The notes beneath the pieces were generated by a model. That model was given only the letters and a program-made list of their open reading frames with translations, was not told where the DNA came from and ran no database searches. A DNA stretch of 37,063 nt from positions 1 to 37,063 of the forward strand of contig JAPLUM010000764.1 in assembly GCA_026397605.1 (NCBI GenBank), given 5' to 3'. Position 1 is the first letter of the stretch, and the number at the start of each line of letters is the position of its first letter. The position numbers and the translations under genes were made by a program. The stretch is from Verrucomicrobiota bacterium (GTDB lineage Bacteria > Verrucomicrobiota > Verrucomicrobiia > Verrucomicrobiales > Verrucomicrobiaceae). Shown here piece by piece: positions 25,118-33,280 of this stretch.

Positions 25118-26290
25118 TTACCCCAGCACGTTTTTTCTCAAATCTCGCATCGAAAACAGAGTACCATCGCCGCCCTTGAGTCGGCGTGCTCCAGTCTTCC
25201 GCTTCGGGCCAAATCGACTTCGATTCTCAGCGAAGATACTTTCCACGAACTCCTGACTGCCCAACACCAATCCATCGCTGAAATAACGCACTCGTAGCCT
25301 CACAAGCTCCATTTGGCTCAGTTTCCCCTTTTCCTTGAGCACCTGTCGCGCCTCATCTGCCGTCACTCCTCTGCGCACCACATTCACATTTTGCGCATCC
25401 TTGACCTCCACGCCCGTGGAAAATAGCAAGCAGCGATAGGAATCTGCGCCGCCATTTTCCCAACCATCCACGGGCGTTCCCGTCACCTTGCTAAGCCCTC
25501 GCTGCGCCTTTCGTATCCCACTCACGGCCTCCGCATAACCGCACCAGCGATAGTCCTTCGGATCATCCACCAAGCCTGCACGCACGGGATTGAGATCAAT
25601 ATAAGTCGCCATCGTGTGTAGAGGCTCACCTTTGCCCTCCACCATCACACTTTTATAGCGATCCATCCAAAGCGTCCCCTTTCTCTCGCGACGTTTATTA
25701 AACCAGCGACTGAATCGCTCCTTCACCTCCTTCATGTAGGTAGCTAGATCACAAAACCGCTTCTTGATTCCCTCCAGCTTCGTCTGAACTAGAGCTTCAA
25801 GACCCATCTTTCGGAGATCAGCGATTTCAGCTCTCAAAAAATCCACGTAAGCCTTGCTATAAAGCACTCGCAAATGCGCCAGCAACCGCTCCTCGCCCTC
25901 TGGACCAGCGAAACGTTCCAGCCACATCTCCTTTTTTGGCACCTCCACCAGTGCATGGAAATGGTTCCCCATAATGCAGTAGGTGACCAGTTTCACGCCG
26001 GAGAACTCCGCCAGCCTCCAAAGCACCCGCTTAAGAGCCTCTTTTTCCACATCATCAAAGAACACCTCGCCACCACAAGTCCGTGACATCACATGGTAAG
26101 TGTAACTCTCCAGCGCCCCCTTCCCAAGGATCCTCCTCCGTCCTCCAGACCAGCTTCGCGCCGTCAAATAAGGCCCCGTCTTTACATTGATGCCAACCAA
26201 CTGGCTTTCCCACAATTTATTCTGATTATCAACCAATTCCATTTCTTTCATGACAATGAAATCGCCTAATCTCGAAAACAATTCAAGCAT
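25118..26290 (-). CDS. REP-associated tyrosine transposase (RAYT)-like Y1 transposase
   Basis: A protein of 390 residues. The HUH nuclease core is visible: SYTYHVMSRT, VTYCIMGNHFHALVEVP with His110 and His112, then LATYMKEVKERFSRWFNKRRERKGTLWMDRYKSV, in which Tyr185 is a candidate nucleophile, then YIDLNPVRAGLVDDPKDYRWCGYAEA. These are standard RAYT/IS200-like signatures. A C-terminal extension of about 100 residues (GVTADEARQVLKEKGKL...SQEFVESIF...FGPKRKTGARRL...LFSMRDLRKN) is not part of the Y1 fold. RAYTs are single-copy, usually vertically kept proteins that act on REP palindromes. The start is uncertain: ATG 26290 as tracked, or ATG 26251 (MKEMELVDNQ). No IS ends or target duplications were seen, so this is not called an insertion sequence. 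Confidence 0.82.
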   Translation of the reverse strand: MLELFSRLGDFIVMKEMELVDNQNKLWESQLVGINVKTGPYLTARSWSGGRRRILGKGALESYTYHVMSRTCGGEVFFDDVEKEALKRVLWRLAEFSGVKLVTYCIMGNHFHALVEVPKKEMWLERFAGPEGEERLLAHLRVLYSKAYVDFLRAEIADLRKMGLEALVQTKLEGIKKRFCDLATYMKEVKERFSRWFNKRRERKGTLWMDRYKSVMVEGKGEPLHTMATYIDLNPVRAGLVDDPKDYRWCGYAEAVSGIRKAQRGLSKVTGTPVDGWENGGADSYRCLLFSTGVEVKDAQNVNVVRRGVTADEARQVLKEKGKLSQMELVRLRVRYFSDGLVLGSQEFVESIFAENRSRFGPKRKTGARRLKGGDGTLFSMRDLRKNVLG

Positions 26291-26397
26291 AAATTTATAA
26301 AATGCCTGACATTTAGAATGATACCGTCAATCCTAAATCTGCTGCACCACGGTTCTCTCCTTGCCAGGGGATCTGAGCGCGCCAAGTGTCGCGGCCT

Positions 26398-27273
26398 ATG
26401 AAAAGCATGACCGGATTTGGCAGGGGTGAGGCTCGGCAGGGGGACACGACTTGGGTGGTGGAGTGCAGCAGCGTGAATCGGAAGCAGTTGGAAATTTCCA
26501 TCAATCTGCCTCGTGATCTCCATGATCTGGAGACTCAGATCCGCAATCAGATCGCGGCGGATTGTTCCCGTGGGCGGATCAATGTCTCTCTGCGGGGAGA
26601 TCGCCCGGCGACGGAAGATGCGATGCCTCGCCTGGATGAGGCCGTGGCTGCGCGGTATCTGGAAGATCTACGCGGCATGTCGGCACGGCTGGGAATCTCT
26701 GCGGAACTGTCTTTGAGCGAGCTGATTCGGTTGCCAGGCGTACTCGTGAATGAATCACGGGAAACGGTAGCAGAGGAAATCTGGCCGGTGGTGCAAGTGG
26801 CGCTGACGGCAGCTTTGGAACAATTCATTGCCATGCGAAAGGCAGAGGGAGACAATCTGCGCAAAGAGATCGAGATGCGACTGACGACGATCGAGACACT
26901 GGCGGCGAGCATTGCGGAAAAAGCGCCCTTGGTGCCAGAGCATCAGCGGGCGGTGCTGCGCCAGCGCCTTGAGCAGGCGGGACTGCCGTTACCACTGGAT
27001 GATGAGCGATTGCTCAAAGAGATCGCGTTGTTTGCGGATCGCACGGACATTTCAGAGGAGATTTCTCGTGCGGCCAGTCATCTGAAACAATTCCGCAGTT
27101 ACATGTCCTCGGGCGAGCCTGTGGGCCGCAGTTTGGATTTTTTGGTGCAGGAGTTTTTCCGCGAATTCAATACGATGGGCTCCAAGTGCAACAATTCCGA
27201 GATCGCTCATCATGTGGTGAGTGCCAAGACGGAACTGGAGAAGATCCGCGAGCAAATCCAGAATGTGGAATAG
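26398..27273 (+). CDS. yicC: YicC-family endoribonuclease
   Basis: A protein of 291 residues, the usual length for the family. The start is the ATG at 26398, because family members begin M-SMTGFGR and this gives MKSMTGFGRGEA; the tracked GTG four codons earlier is less likely. The N-terminal YicC domain continues with VVECSSVNRKQLEISINLP and the C-terminal DUF1732 ends with GRSLDFLVQEFFREFNTMGSKCNNSEIAHHVVSAKTELEKIREQIQNVE, all highly characteristic. YicC of E. coli has been described as an endoribonuclease that affects small-RNA stability. In many bacteria gmk follows yicC, but here the next gene is a convergent MFS exporter whose stop lies 8 nt away. Confidence 0.92.
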   Translation: MKSMTGFGRGEARQGDTTWVVECSSVNRKQLEISINLPRDLHDLETQIRNQIAADCSRGRINVSLRGDRPATEDAMPRLDEAVAARYLEDLRGMSARLGISAELSLSELIRLPGVLVNESRETVAEEIWPVVQVALTAALEQFIAMRKAEGDNLRKEIEMRLTTIETLAASIAEKAPLVPEHQRAVLRQRLEQAGLPLPLDDERLLKEIALFADRTDISEEISRAASHLKQFRSYMSSGEPVGRSLDFLVQEFFREFNTMGSKCNNSEIAHHVVSAKTELEKIREQIQNVE

Positions 27274-27281
27274 TCGGCGTG

Positions 27282-28499
27282 CTACTTCACCAATGTGATC
27301 CGCTTCAGTGCTGGCACGGCAATGAAGAGAGCCAGCAGCATCATCGCTGAACTCAGGAAAAAAGGTGCTCCTGGCAATAGCGCGGGGGCTTTTTCGCCAA
27401 TGAAAAATCCAAAAAGCTGCGTGCAAAGCAGCGGCCCAGCGACTCCAGCGACACTGGACAGGCTGCTGAGCGAGCCCTGCAGCGCGCCCTGCTCATCAGC
27501 GGGCACACCTTGCGACATGAGCGACTGCACGGCGGGTGTGACTATGCCTGAGAGGCTGCCGATGACGATACAAACATAGATCATCCACGGCTGTGTGGCT
27601 AAGCCGTAGGCAGCATAAAGGAAAATGGATAGTGTGAGACAATAGCGCACCGTTTTCTGCTCCCCAAGCCAACCGACAACGCGCTTTGTCAGGCCGCCCT
27701 GCACCATGCCGGCCATGAAGCCGACTGCGGCGAGCGACAGACCCGTTTGCAACTCTGACCAGCCATAGCGATAAGTGGTGTAAAGCACCCAGATGCTAGG
27801 ATAAACCTGATGCGCCAGCACGGCGATGAAGTAACAGGTCACGAGTCCAATCAGAGCTGGAAAGCGCTTCAAAGCCACCAGTGCTCCGACGGGATTACTC
27901 CGCGCCCAACTAAAAGCACGGCGGTTTTCAGGTCCGAGTGACTCCGGCAGCACGAACCAGCCATAAGCCCAGTTCACCAATGTCAGGCCGCCTGCGAAGA
28001 AGAAGGGCACCTTTACCCCCCAGGTGGCTAACACACCGCCGAGGATCGGCCCAATGATGAACCCAATGCCAAAAGCGGCACCGATCAGGCCAAAATTAGC
28101 TGCCCGTTTTTCTGGCGGACTGACATCCGCAATGTAGGCTGAGGCGGCTGCATAGTTAGCCGCAGTGATTCCCGCGATGATCCGCCCAGCGGCAAACCAA
28201 ATGAGATTAGGGGCAAAAGCGATGAGGAAGTAATCGATGGCTGACCCCAGCAGAGAAACCAGGATCACTGGCCTGCGCCCATAGCGATCAGACAAACTCC
28301 CGATCAGCGGCGCAAAAAGAAACTGCATCAGCGCATATAGTGCAGCCAGCAGGCCATAGCTGAAGGACCCAGCGGCCACATCCCCACCCTGATAATGCTG
28401 GATGAGCTTTGGCAGCACCGGCACGATGAGGCCAATGCCCAGGATATCGAGCACGAGGGTGATGAAAATGAAAAGGACAGCTGGACGGCGGGCGGACAT
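27282..28499 (-). CDS. MFS transporter, TCR/Tet (DHA1) type drug exporter
   Basis: A protein of 405 residues with about twelve membrane segments. It begins AVLFIFITLVLDILGIGLIVPVLPKL, the Tet-family N-terminus, and has the MFS motif A GSLSDRYGRRPVILVSLLG after helix 2. It also has GRIIAGITAANYAAASAYIADVSPPEKRAANFGLIGAAFGIGFIIGPILGG, which covers motif B and the antiporter motif C of drug-proton exchangers. The central loop is short. The family exports tetracyclines or other hydrophobic compounds in exchange for protons. TetA-like sequence alone does not show tetracycline resistance, and chromosomal Tet-like exporters are common in environmental bacteria. No tetR-type repressor is next to it. 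It is divergent from the VOC gene across 95 bases. Confidence 0.9.
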   Translation of the reverse strand: MSARRPAVLFIFITLVLDILGIGLIVPVLPKLIQHYQGGDVAAGSFSYGLLAALYALMQFLFAPLIGSLSDRYGRRPVILVSLLGSAIDYFLIAFAPNLIWFAAGRIIAGITAANYAAASAYIADVSPPEKRAANFGLIGAAFGIGFIIGPILGGVLATWGVKVPFFFAGGLTLVNWAYGWFVLPESLGPENRRAFSWARSNPVGALVALKRFPALIGLVTCYFIAVLAHQVYPSIWVLYTTYRYGWSELQTGLSLAAVGFMAGMVQGGLTKRVVGWLGEQKTVRYCLTLSIFLYAAYGLATQPWMIYVCIVIGSLSGIVTPAVQSLMSQGVPADEQGALQGSLSSLSSVAGVAGPLLCTQLFGFFIGEKAPALLPGAPFFLSSAMMLLALFIAVPALKRITLVK

Positions 28500-28594
28500 C
28501 GCTGTCCTTAAAGGTGAATCGGCGCTCTCGCAAATGACTGTCTTGCCAGATGCAGCACACTGTCCCAGATTACAGGAGTCATTTTTAGAATTTT

Positions 28595-28972
28595 ATGGTC
28601 ACAAAACTCCTCCATACTCGCTATCGCGTGAACGATCTGGTCAAGACCGTCTCTTTTTACAAGGACGTCTTGGGACTGGAAGAAGTGAAGCGCCACAAAT
28701 CCCCCCGTGGCTCAGAACTGGTCTTTTTCAAAACACCCAACAGCGACGAACTCATCGAAATTTGCAGTTTTCCCGCCAGTGGGCCGGTCACTTTGGGGCC
28801 TGATGTCACCCATTTAGCTTTTGAAGTAGCCGATTTGGAAGCTTTCGCTCTCCATGCAGCCGCGCATGGCTACCCGCTTTCCGACGGTCCGACAGAATGT
28901 TCCAGCGGAACCTTCGCATTTATTGACGCGCCTGAGGGTTATGAGATAGAGTTAATTCAATACCGAAAATAA
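28595..28972 (+). CDS. VOC-family (glyoxalase I-like) protein
   Basis: A protein of 125 residues, the size of single-unit glyoxalase I proteins. It shows the paired beta-alpha-beta-beta-beta modules: LLHTRYRVNDLVKTVSFYKDVLGLEE, LVFFKTPNSDELIEICSF, then DVTHLAFEVADLEAFALHAAAHG and GTFAFIDAPEGYEIELIQY. The residues at the four usual metal positions (His in LLHTRY, Glu in LIEICS, His in VTHLAF, Glu in YEIELI) are all present, so a metal-dependent lyase or isomerase reaction such as methylglyoxal detoxification is plausible. Substrate is not decidable, since VOC proteins include dioxygenases and antibiotic-binding proteins. AGGAG occurs 17 bases before the ATG, farther than optimal. Confidence 0.85.
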   Translation: MVTKLLHTRYRVNDLVKTVSFYKDVLGLEEVKRHKSPRGSELVFFKTPNSDELIEICSFPASGPVTLGPDVTHLAFEVADLEAFALHAAAHGYPLSDGPTECSSGTFAFIDAPEGYEIELIQYRK

Positions 28973-29017
28973 ACAAAACCACCCGCTCCGTTACGTTACA
29001 TCAAATAAACACACATC

Positions 29018-29296
29018 ATGGACTTTGACTGGCTCGGCGTAACTTTTGATCTGACCAAACTACCTCCCAAGGATATTGAGGAGTCGTTTGAAGATCCCTT
29101 TTCGCTGAAGCTACTGCCCGGCGATAACGATAACACGACTGAATCGCGCTTTTACAATCTGGGCAAGTCGCTCGGTGGCCGTGCGGTCTTCAGTGTATTT
29201 TGGACAGATGGGAAACGCTATCGTGTCATCTATGCTCGAGACATGACCAATGGTGAGTTTGATTTTTTTGAAAGGAAAAGAGCGGAGGATGTATAA
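29018..29296 (+). CDS. brnT: BrnT-like ribonuclease toxin
   Basis: A protein of 92 residues. The segment DIEESFEDPFSLKLLPGDNDNTTESRFYNLGKSLGGRAVFSVFWTDGKRYRVIYARDMTNGEFDFFERK follows the BrnT pattern (FEDP, then E-R---IG-S--GR---V-FT----RIRIISAR-A---E---YE). BrnT toxins are RelE-like ribonucleases that stop translation and are neutralised by BrnA. The first 20 residues (MDFDWLGVTFDLTKLPPKD) are shorter and less charged than the usual F-WD--K---N--KHG start. The next gene begins 6 nt later and encodes a BrnA-like antitoxin, supporting the call. Confidence 0.82.
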   Translation: MDFDWLGVTFDLTKLPPKDIEESFEDPFSLKLLPGDNDNTTESRFYNLGKSLGGRAVFSVFWTDGKRYRVIYARDMTNGEFDFFERKRAEDV

Positions 29297-29302
29297 CCGA
29301 TC

Positions 29303-29641
29303 ATGAGTACTGAACCACGCCGCAGAGAAACCACGATTACCACCCGCCCCATCATCATGGAGGGGGATCTCATGCTAGTGCGTGCTTGGAAGGACGTGCC
29401 ATCTTTTGAAAGCGAAGAGGCTGAGGGCAAGTATTGGTCCCAGCATCAGCTGGAATCACGACTCATGCAGATGTCCATTCATCGCACCGACGTTCGTGAA
29501 TCCACGACCATCACCCTGCGTTTCGATCCCCGGATGCTCAGCCGCATCAAGCGCATCGCCCGCCGCCGCTACCTGAATTACCAAAGCATGATCAAGCAAT
29601 GGCTCAGTGAGCGCATGGAGGAGGAAATGAAGGAAGGATGA
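29303..29641 (+). CDS. brnA: BrnA-like ribbon-helix-helix antitoxin
   Basis: A protein of 112 residues. The middle has VPSFESEEAEGKYWSQHQ, the usual linker-like segment of BrnA/CopG antitoxins (IP-F-SE-EE--FW), and the end is a ribbon-helix-helix: ESTTITLRFDPRMLSRIKRIARRRYLNYQSMIKQWLSERM. By family knowledge BrnA binds BrnT and represses the shared promoter as a complex. The N-terminal 35 residues (MSTEPRRRETTITTRPIIMEGDLMLVRAW) are extra compared with short BrnA proteins. A GGAGG lies 14 bases before the ATG. The gene's TGA overlaps the ATG of a VanZ-like gene, so the antitoxin and VanZ-like protein are translationally linked. Confidence 0.82.
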   Translation: MSTEPRRRETTITTRPIIMEGDLMLVRAWKDVPSFESEEAEGKYWSQHQLESRLMQMSIHRTDVRESTTITLRFDPRMLSRIKRIARRRYLNYQSMIKQWLSERMEEEMKEG

Positions 29642-30063
29642 GCGTGGGTGGCTCATGGTTTACCAAGCTCTGCGCGCAGTGGGTGCCCAGAAATTGGTTC
29701 TGGCGTCTAGGCATTGTCATTTGGCTGGTCGTACTTTGGAATCTCTCGGCCAATACCACGCTGCCGAGTGGACCCTCCTTCCCTTTTAAGGACAAGCTCC
29801 TGCACTCGATCTACTACTGTGGCGGCGCGTTATGCTTTTTGTTTGTCCTCTTTGGCAGAAAGGCATCACTGCCCAGTTTCCGCTCTCTTTTGATTCCGAG
29901 TGTTCTCTTCACGGCCATTGTCGGAGCCACGGATGAGTATCATCAAACCTTCACGCCAGGCCGCATGGGCAACGATCCTTGGGATTGGCTGGCAGATATT
30001 TCTGGAGGTGTTTTAGCCGCCTACCTTGTGTGGCGCGTGCTACGTTATATGGCGGCCCACTGA
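29638..30063 (+). CDS. VanZ-family membrane protein
   Basis: A protein of 141 residues with four hydrophobic segments. It carries the VanZ-like pattern: a first helix (LGIVIWLVVLWNLSA), FKDKLLHSIYYCGGALCFLFVLF with the conserved D-LLH, and GATDEYHQTFTPGRMGNDPWDWLADISGGVLAAYLVW with the conserved DE-HQ--PGR---D---D--G. VanZ is known from glycopeptide resistance clusters, where it lowers teicoplanin susceptibility by an unclear mechanism; most chromosomal VanZ-like proteins have no known role. The ATG overlaps the antitoxin stop (ATGA), and the last 19 nt overlap the convergent TSUP gene. Confidence 0.85.
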   Translation: MSVGGSWFTKLCAQWVPRNWFWRLGIVIWLVVLWNLSANTTLPSGPSFPFKDKLLHSIYYCGGALCFLFVLFGRKASLPSFRSLLIPSVLFTAIVGATDEYHQTFTPGRMGNDPWDWLADISGGVLAAYLVWRVLRYMAAH

Positions 30064-30803
30064 TCCCAGAGGAGCTTCAGCACCATCACAAAGACGACGC
30101 TAATAAAGATAATGCGAATAAACGGGGCACCATGACGAATGGCCATGCCAGCACCCAGCCTCCCGCCAATCAGTTGCCCTGCGATCATCGCTGCGGCGAT
30201 CTCGTAATTCACTCGAGCTGTCAGGACGAATACGATCAGCGAGGCGCCATTACTAGCCAGATTGGCCACCTTGGTGAAAGCGGTCGCGTGGGTTAAACTG
30301 AGCCCAAGCAGAGAAAGGCAGGCCAACGTCCAGAAGGTGCCCGTGCCTGGGCCAAAAAAGCCATCATAGAACCCAAGCACAGCGCCAACCAAGCAGGCGA
30401 AGACCGCCAATCCCAGTCGCGCCTTTGCAGTCGTCTTACCCAGCCCAGGACTGAGCAGCACATAAACAGCAATGCCCAGCAACATCCAGGGCACGATCTT
30501 TTTCAGCACCTCATTGCTCACCTGCGTCACTGCCCAGGTGCCGATGCCAGAAAAAACAAAGGTCACCAGCACCGTCAGCCGCACCTGCGGCCAGCTGATC
30601 AGTCCTGCTTTGGCATACTTCCACACCGCCATGAGAGTGCCCCAGGTGCTTTGCATTTTATTGGTGCCGAGTGCCATCTGTGGCGGCAATCCAGCCCAAA
30701 GCAGAGCTGGCACGGAGATCAATCCGCCCCCGCCAGCAATGGCGTCAATAAATCCCGAACTAAGTCCGGCAAAAAAGAGGAGAGCGAGCATTTCCCAAGT
30801 CAT
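30045..30803 (-). CDS. TSUP-family (TauE/SafE, YfcA-like) membrane transporter
   Basis: A protein of 252 residues with about eight membrane segments arranged as two repeats. The signature begins with GLSSGFIDAIAGGGGLISVPALL, continues with PPQMALGTNKMQSTWGTLMAVWKYAK, and the second repeat has GAVLGFYDGFFGPGTGTFWTLACLSLLG followed by HATAFTKVANLASNGASL. These are typical of the YfcA branch. TSUP proteins move sulfite, sulfoacetate, taurine-derived or other organosulfur anions, and YfcA itself has no established substrate. No sulfur-metabolism gene is adjacent. It overlaps the VanZ-like gene tail to tail by 19 nt and is divergent from the aminopeptidase gene. Confidence 0.9.
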   Translation of the reverse strand: MTWEMLALLFFAGLSSGFIDAIAGGGGLISVPALLWAGLPPQMALGTNKMQSTWGTLMAVWKYAKAGLISWPQVRLTVLVTFVFSGIGTWAVTQVSNEVLKKIVPWMLLGIAVYVLLSPGLGKTTAKARLGLAVFACLVGAVLGFYDGFFGPGTGTFWTLACLSLLGLSLTHATAFTKVANLASNGASLIVFVLTARVNYEIAAAMIAGQLIGGRLGAGMAIRHGAPFIRIIFISVVFVMVLKLLWDQWAAI

Positions 30804-30880
30804 AGATCCATGAAGAGGCTACATGACAGAGCCTTTTCAACAAAGAAAAAGCCTAGCAAACGAGGCTATATCAGCGTTAA

Positions 30881-30888
30881 AGAGGAAG
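30881..30888 (+). promoter_or_regulatory. Ribosome binding site that sets the M1 peptidase start
   Basis: AGAGGAAG precedes the ATG at 30894 with seven bases between AGGA and the start. This, together with the signal peptide that begins there, rejects the far longer tracked ORF starting at 30651, which runs through the divergent TSUP gene. Confidence 0.75.
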
Positions 30889-30893
30889 TGATC

Positions 30894-33257
30894 ATGAAGT
30901 ATTTTCTCTTTTCCTTGTTCGTCACACTGACGGCCACCGCACAGCAGACGGGAGCACCTGTCGGTAAATTTCAGCAGCTGGATCAGACCATGCCAACCCC
31001 ATCAGCCCAGCGAATTGCCTCAGGAGCACCTGGCGCAGCCTACTGGCAGAACCGAGCCGACTATGACATCGCTGTAGAGTTGGATGACATCAAACGAAGC
31101 ATCTCAGCAGAAGCCACTGTCACCTATCACAATGCCTCTCCAGATGCGCTGAGCTACCTTTGGGTTCAATTGGATCAGAACTATCTCTCTCACAATGCCG
31201 ACTCCCGCACAGCGCCGAACACCAAGCGCGGAGTCGATCTGGCTAAATTTAGTTATTCCGCTCTGGATCGCCTGCGCGCTTATGAAGAGTACGATGGCGA
31301 AATGAAAATCAGCAAGTTAACGGATCCACAAGGCAAGCCCCTACCACACACCATTGTGAAGACCATGATGCGAGTGGATCTTCCTACACCACTAGCCGCA
31401 GGAGCTGACTTTGTTTTTAAAATTGCCTGGAGCTATCCCATCAATGACGCCAAACGCATCAGTGCCCGCACTGGCTATGAGCATTTCAAGGAAGACGGTA
31501 ACTGCATCTACACCATCGCCCAGTGGTTCCCCCGCATGGCGGCGTACACCGACTACGCTGGCTGGATCAATAAGCAGTTTCTTGGCACAGGCGAGTTCAC
31601 TCTGGAGTTCGGTAACTACGATGTGCGCCTGACTGCTCCTGATGATCACATCGTCGCGGCGACAGGGGCTTTGCAGAATCCAGAGACCGTCTTATCAGCG
31701 GCTCAACAGGAACGCTTCAACAAGGCTCAGAAAGAAACGAAAAAGCCGGTCTTTATCGTCACTCCAGATGAAGCTAAGGCCGCTGAAAAAGGCAAACCAA
31801 AGGGCAAGAAGACCTGGGTTTTTAAAGCCGAAAACGTGCGTGACTTCGCCTTTGCTTCGTCACGAAAATTTGTCTGGGATGCCATGGCCGTGGAAGGCGC
31901 TAATCTCAACGGCAAGCCTGTGATGGCGATGTCTCTCTACCCGAAAGAAGGCATGCCTCTGTGGGACAAATACTCGACCCACGCCATTGCTCACACAATT
32001 CAGGTCTATTCACGGTACACCTTTGATTATCCTTATCCCGTGGCCTGGTCCATCCATGGAGCCATCGGCGGCATGGAATACCCCATGATTTGCTTCAATG
32101 GCCCACGCCCTGAAAAAGACGGCACCTATCCAGAAAAAACCAAGTATGCCCTGATCGGCGTCATCATTCACGAGGTCGGGCACAATTACTTCCCCATGAT
32201 CGTCAACAGTGACGAGCGCCAGTGGACCTGGATGGATGAAGGCCTGAACTCCTTTGTGGAATACCTCGCTGAGGAAGAATGGGAAAATGATTGGAATCAT
32301 CGCCGGGATAATCGCGGCATGGTGGACTACATGCGACTCACAGATCGCGTGCCAGCCATGACCAATTCCGAGTCCATTGCTGATCTGGGACCCAATGCCT
32401 ATGGCCAACCAACCGCGGCCTTAAATATTTTGCGTGAATACATCCTGGGCCGAGAAGCCTTTGATCACGCCTTCAAGACCTACGCCAAGCGATGGATGTT
32501 TAAGCGGCCAACGCCCTCCGACTTCTTCCGCACCATGGAAGATGCTAGTGGCGTCGATCTGGACTGGTTCTGGCGCGGCTGGTTTTACAGCGTCGATCAT
32601 GTCGATGTATCCATCGATGAAGTCCGCTGGATGCAGCTGGATTCTCGTGATCCGACAATTGAAAAGCCAAAGAAAAAGCAGGAGAAAGAAGAGCTGCCAC
32701 AAACCCTTAGCAAGGAGCGCAACTACCCTCTGACGAAGCGTGTGGATCGCTATCCAGACCTGAAAGACTTCTACGATACCTTTGATGAAGCCACCGTCCT
32801 GCCGAGCGAAAAGAATAAGTTTGAATCCCTCATCAAAGATCTCAAACAAGAGGAGATCGATCCGACACTGCTCCAGACCAAGCACAACTTTTATGTCTTT
32901 GAATTCAGCAATCTCGGTGGCCTCGTTACACCCTTGTTTTTGAAAATCGACTATACGGATGGCAGCAGTGAAGAACTGAAACTGCCTGCTGAGATCTGGC
33001 GCTTCAATACCGAAAAAGCCACCAAGCTACACTTCACTAAAAAAGAAGTGAAAGCCGTCACATTTGATCCTCGCCAGGAACTCGTGGACACCGATGTGGA
33101 GAACAACTTCTGGCCCCGCCGCCCCGTGAAGAGCAAATTCCAACTCTACAAAGACGACAAAGCCACCAATCCAATGCGTGAGATGACCAAGAAAGAGAAG
33201 GTCAAAAAAGCCGACCCGAAAAAGGGGGACGCTGAGGAAGACAAGGAAGAGGAATAA
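30894..33257 (+). CDS. Exported M1-family (gluzincin) aminopeptidase
   Basis: A protein of 787 residues from the ATG at 30894, which opens a signal peptide (MKYFLFSLFVTLTATAQQ). The N-terminal beta domain (YDIAVELDDIKRSISAEATVTYHNASPDALSYLWVQLDQN) is that of M1 peptidases. The exopeptidase motif appears as AIGGMEYPMICFNG, in place of the canonical GAMEN. The zinc site is HEVGHNYFP at residues 426-430 with the third ligand Glu449 in MDEGLNSFVEYLAEEEW, giving HExxH-x18-E exactly. The C-terminal part has a long helical and beta region and ends in a highly charged Lys/Glu tail (KKEKVKKADPKKGDAEEDKEEE). It should trim N-terminal residues from peptides outside the cytoplasm. A DUF6702-like gene follows 23 nt later, a pairing I recall as common in Bacteroidota as well. 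Confidence 0.9.
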   Translation: MKYFLFSLFVTLTATAQQTGAPVGKFQQLDQTMPTPSAQRIASGAPGAAYWQNRADYDIAVELDDIKRSISAEATVTYHNASPDALSYLWVQLDQNYLSHNADSRTAPNTKRGVDLAKFSYSALDRLRAYEEYDGEMKISKLTDPQGKPLPHTIVKTMMRVDLPTPLAAGADFVFKIAWSYPINDAKRISARTGYEHFKEDGNCIYTIAQWFPRMAAYTDYAGWINKQFLGTGEFTLEFGNYDVRLTAPDDHIVAATGALQNPETVLSAAQQERFNKAQKETKKPVFIVTPDEAKAAEKGKPKGKKTWVFKAENVRDFAFASSRKFVWDAMAVEGANLNGKPVMAMSLYPKEGMPLWDKYSTHAIAHTIQVYSRYTFDYPYPVAWSIHGAIGGMEYPMICFNGPRPEKDGTYPEKTKYALIGVIIHEVGHNYFPMIVNSDERQWTWMDEGLNSFVEYLAEEEWENDWNHRRDNRGMVDYMRLTDRVPAMTNSESIADLGPNAYGQPTAALNILREYILGREAFDHAFKTYAKRWMFKRPTPSDFFRTMEDASGVDLDWFWRGWFYSVDHVDVSIDEVRWMQLDSRDPTIEKPKKKQEKEELPQTLSKERNYPLTKRVDRYPDLKDFYDTFDEATVLPSEKNKFESLIKDLKQEEIDPTLLQTKHNFYVFEFSNLGGLVTPLFLKIDYTDGSSEELKLPAEIWRFNTEKATKLHFTKKEVKAVTFDPRQELVDTDVENNFWPRRPVKSKFQLYKDDKATNPMREMTKKEKVKKADPKKGDAEEDKEEE

Positions 33258-33280
33258 CAGCTTCTGTTCGAGCACCCTTG

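Noticed and set aside
25118-26290. A complete insertion sequence around the Y1 transposase
   Set aside because: No terminal repeats, target duplications or accessory tnpB gene were seen; the protein fits the non-mobile RAYT type.
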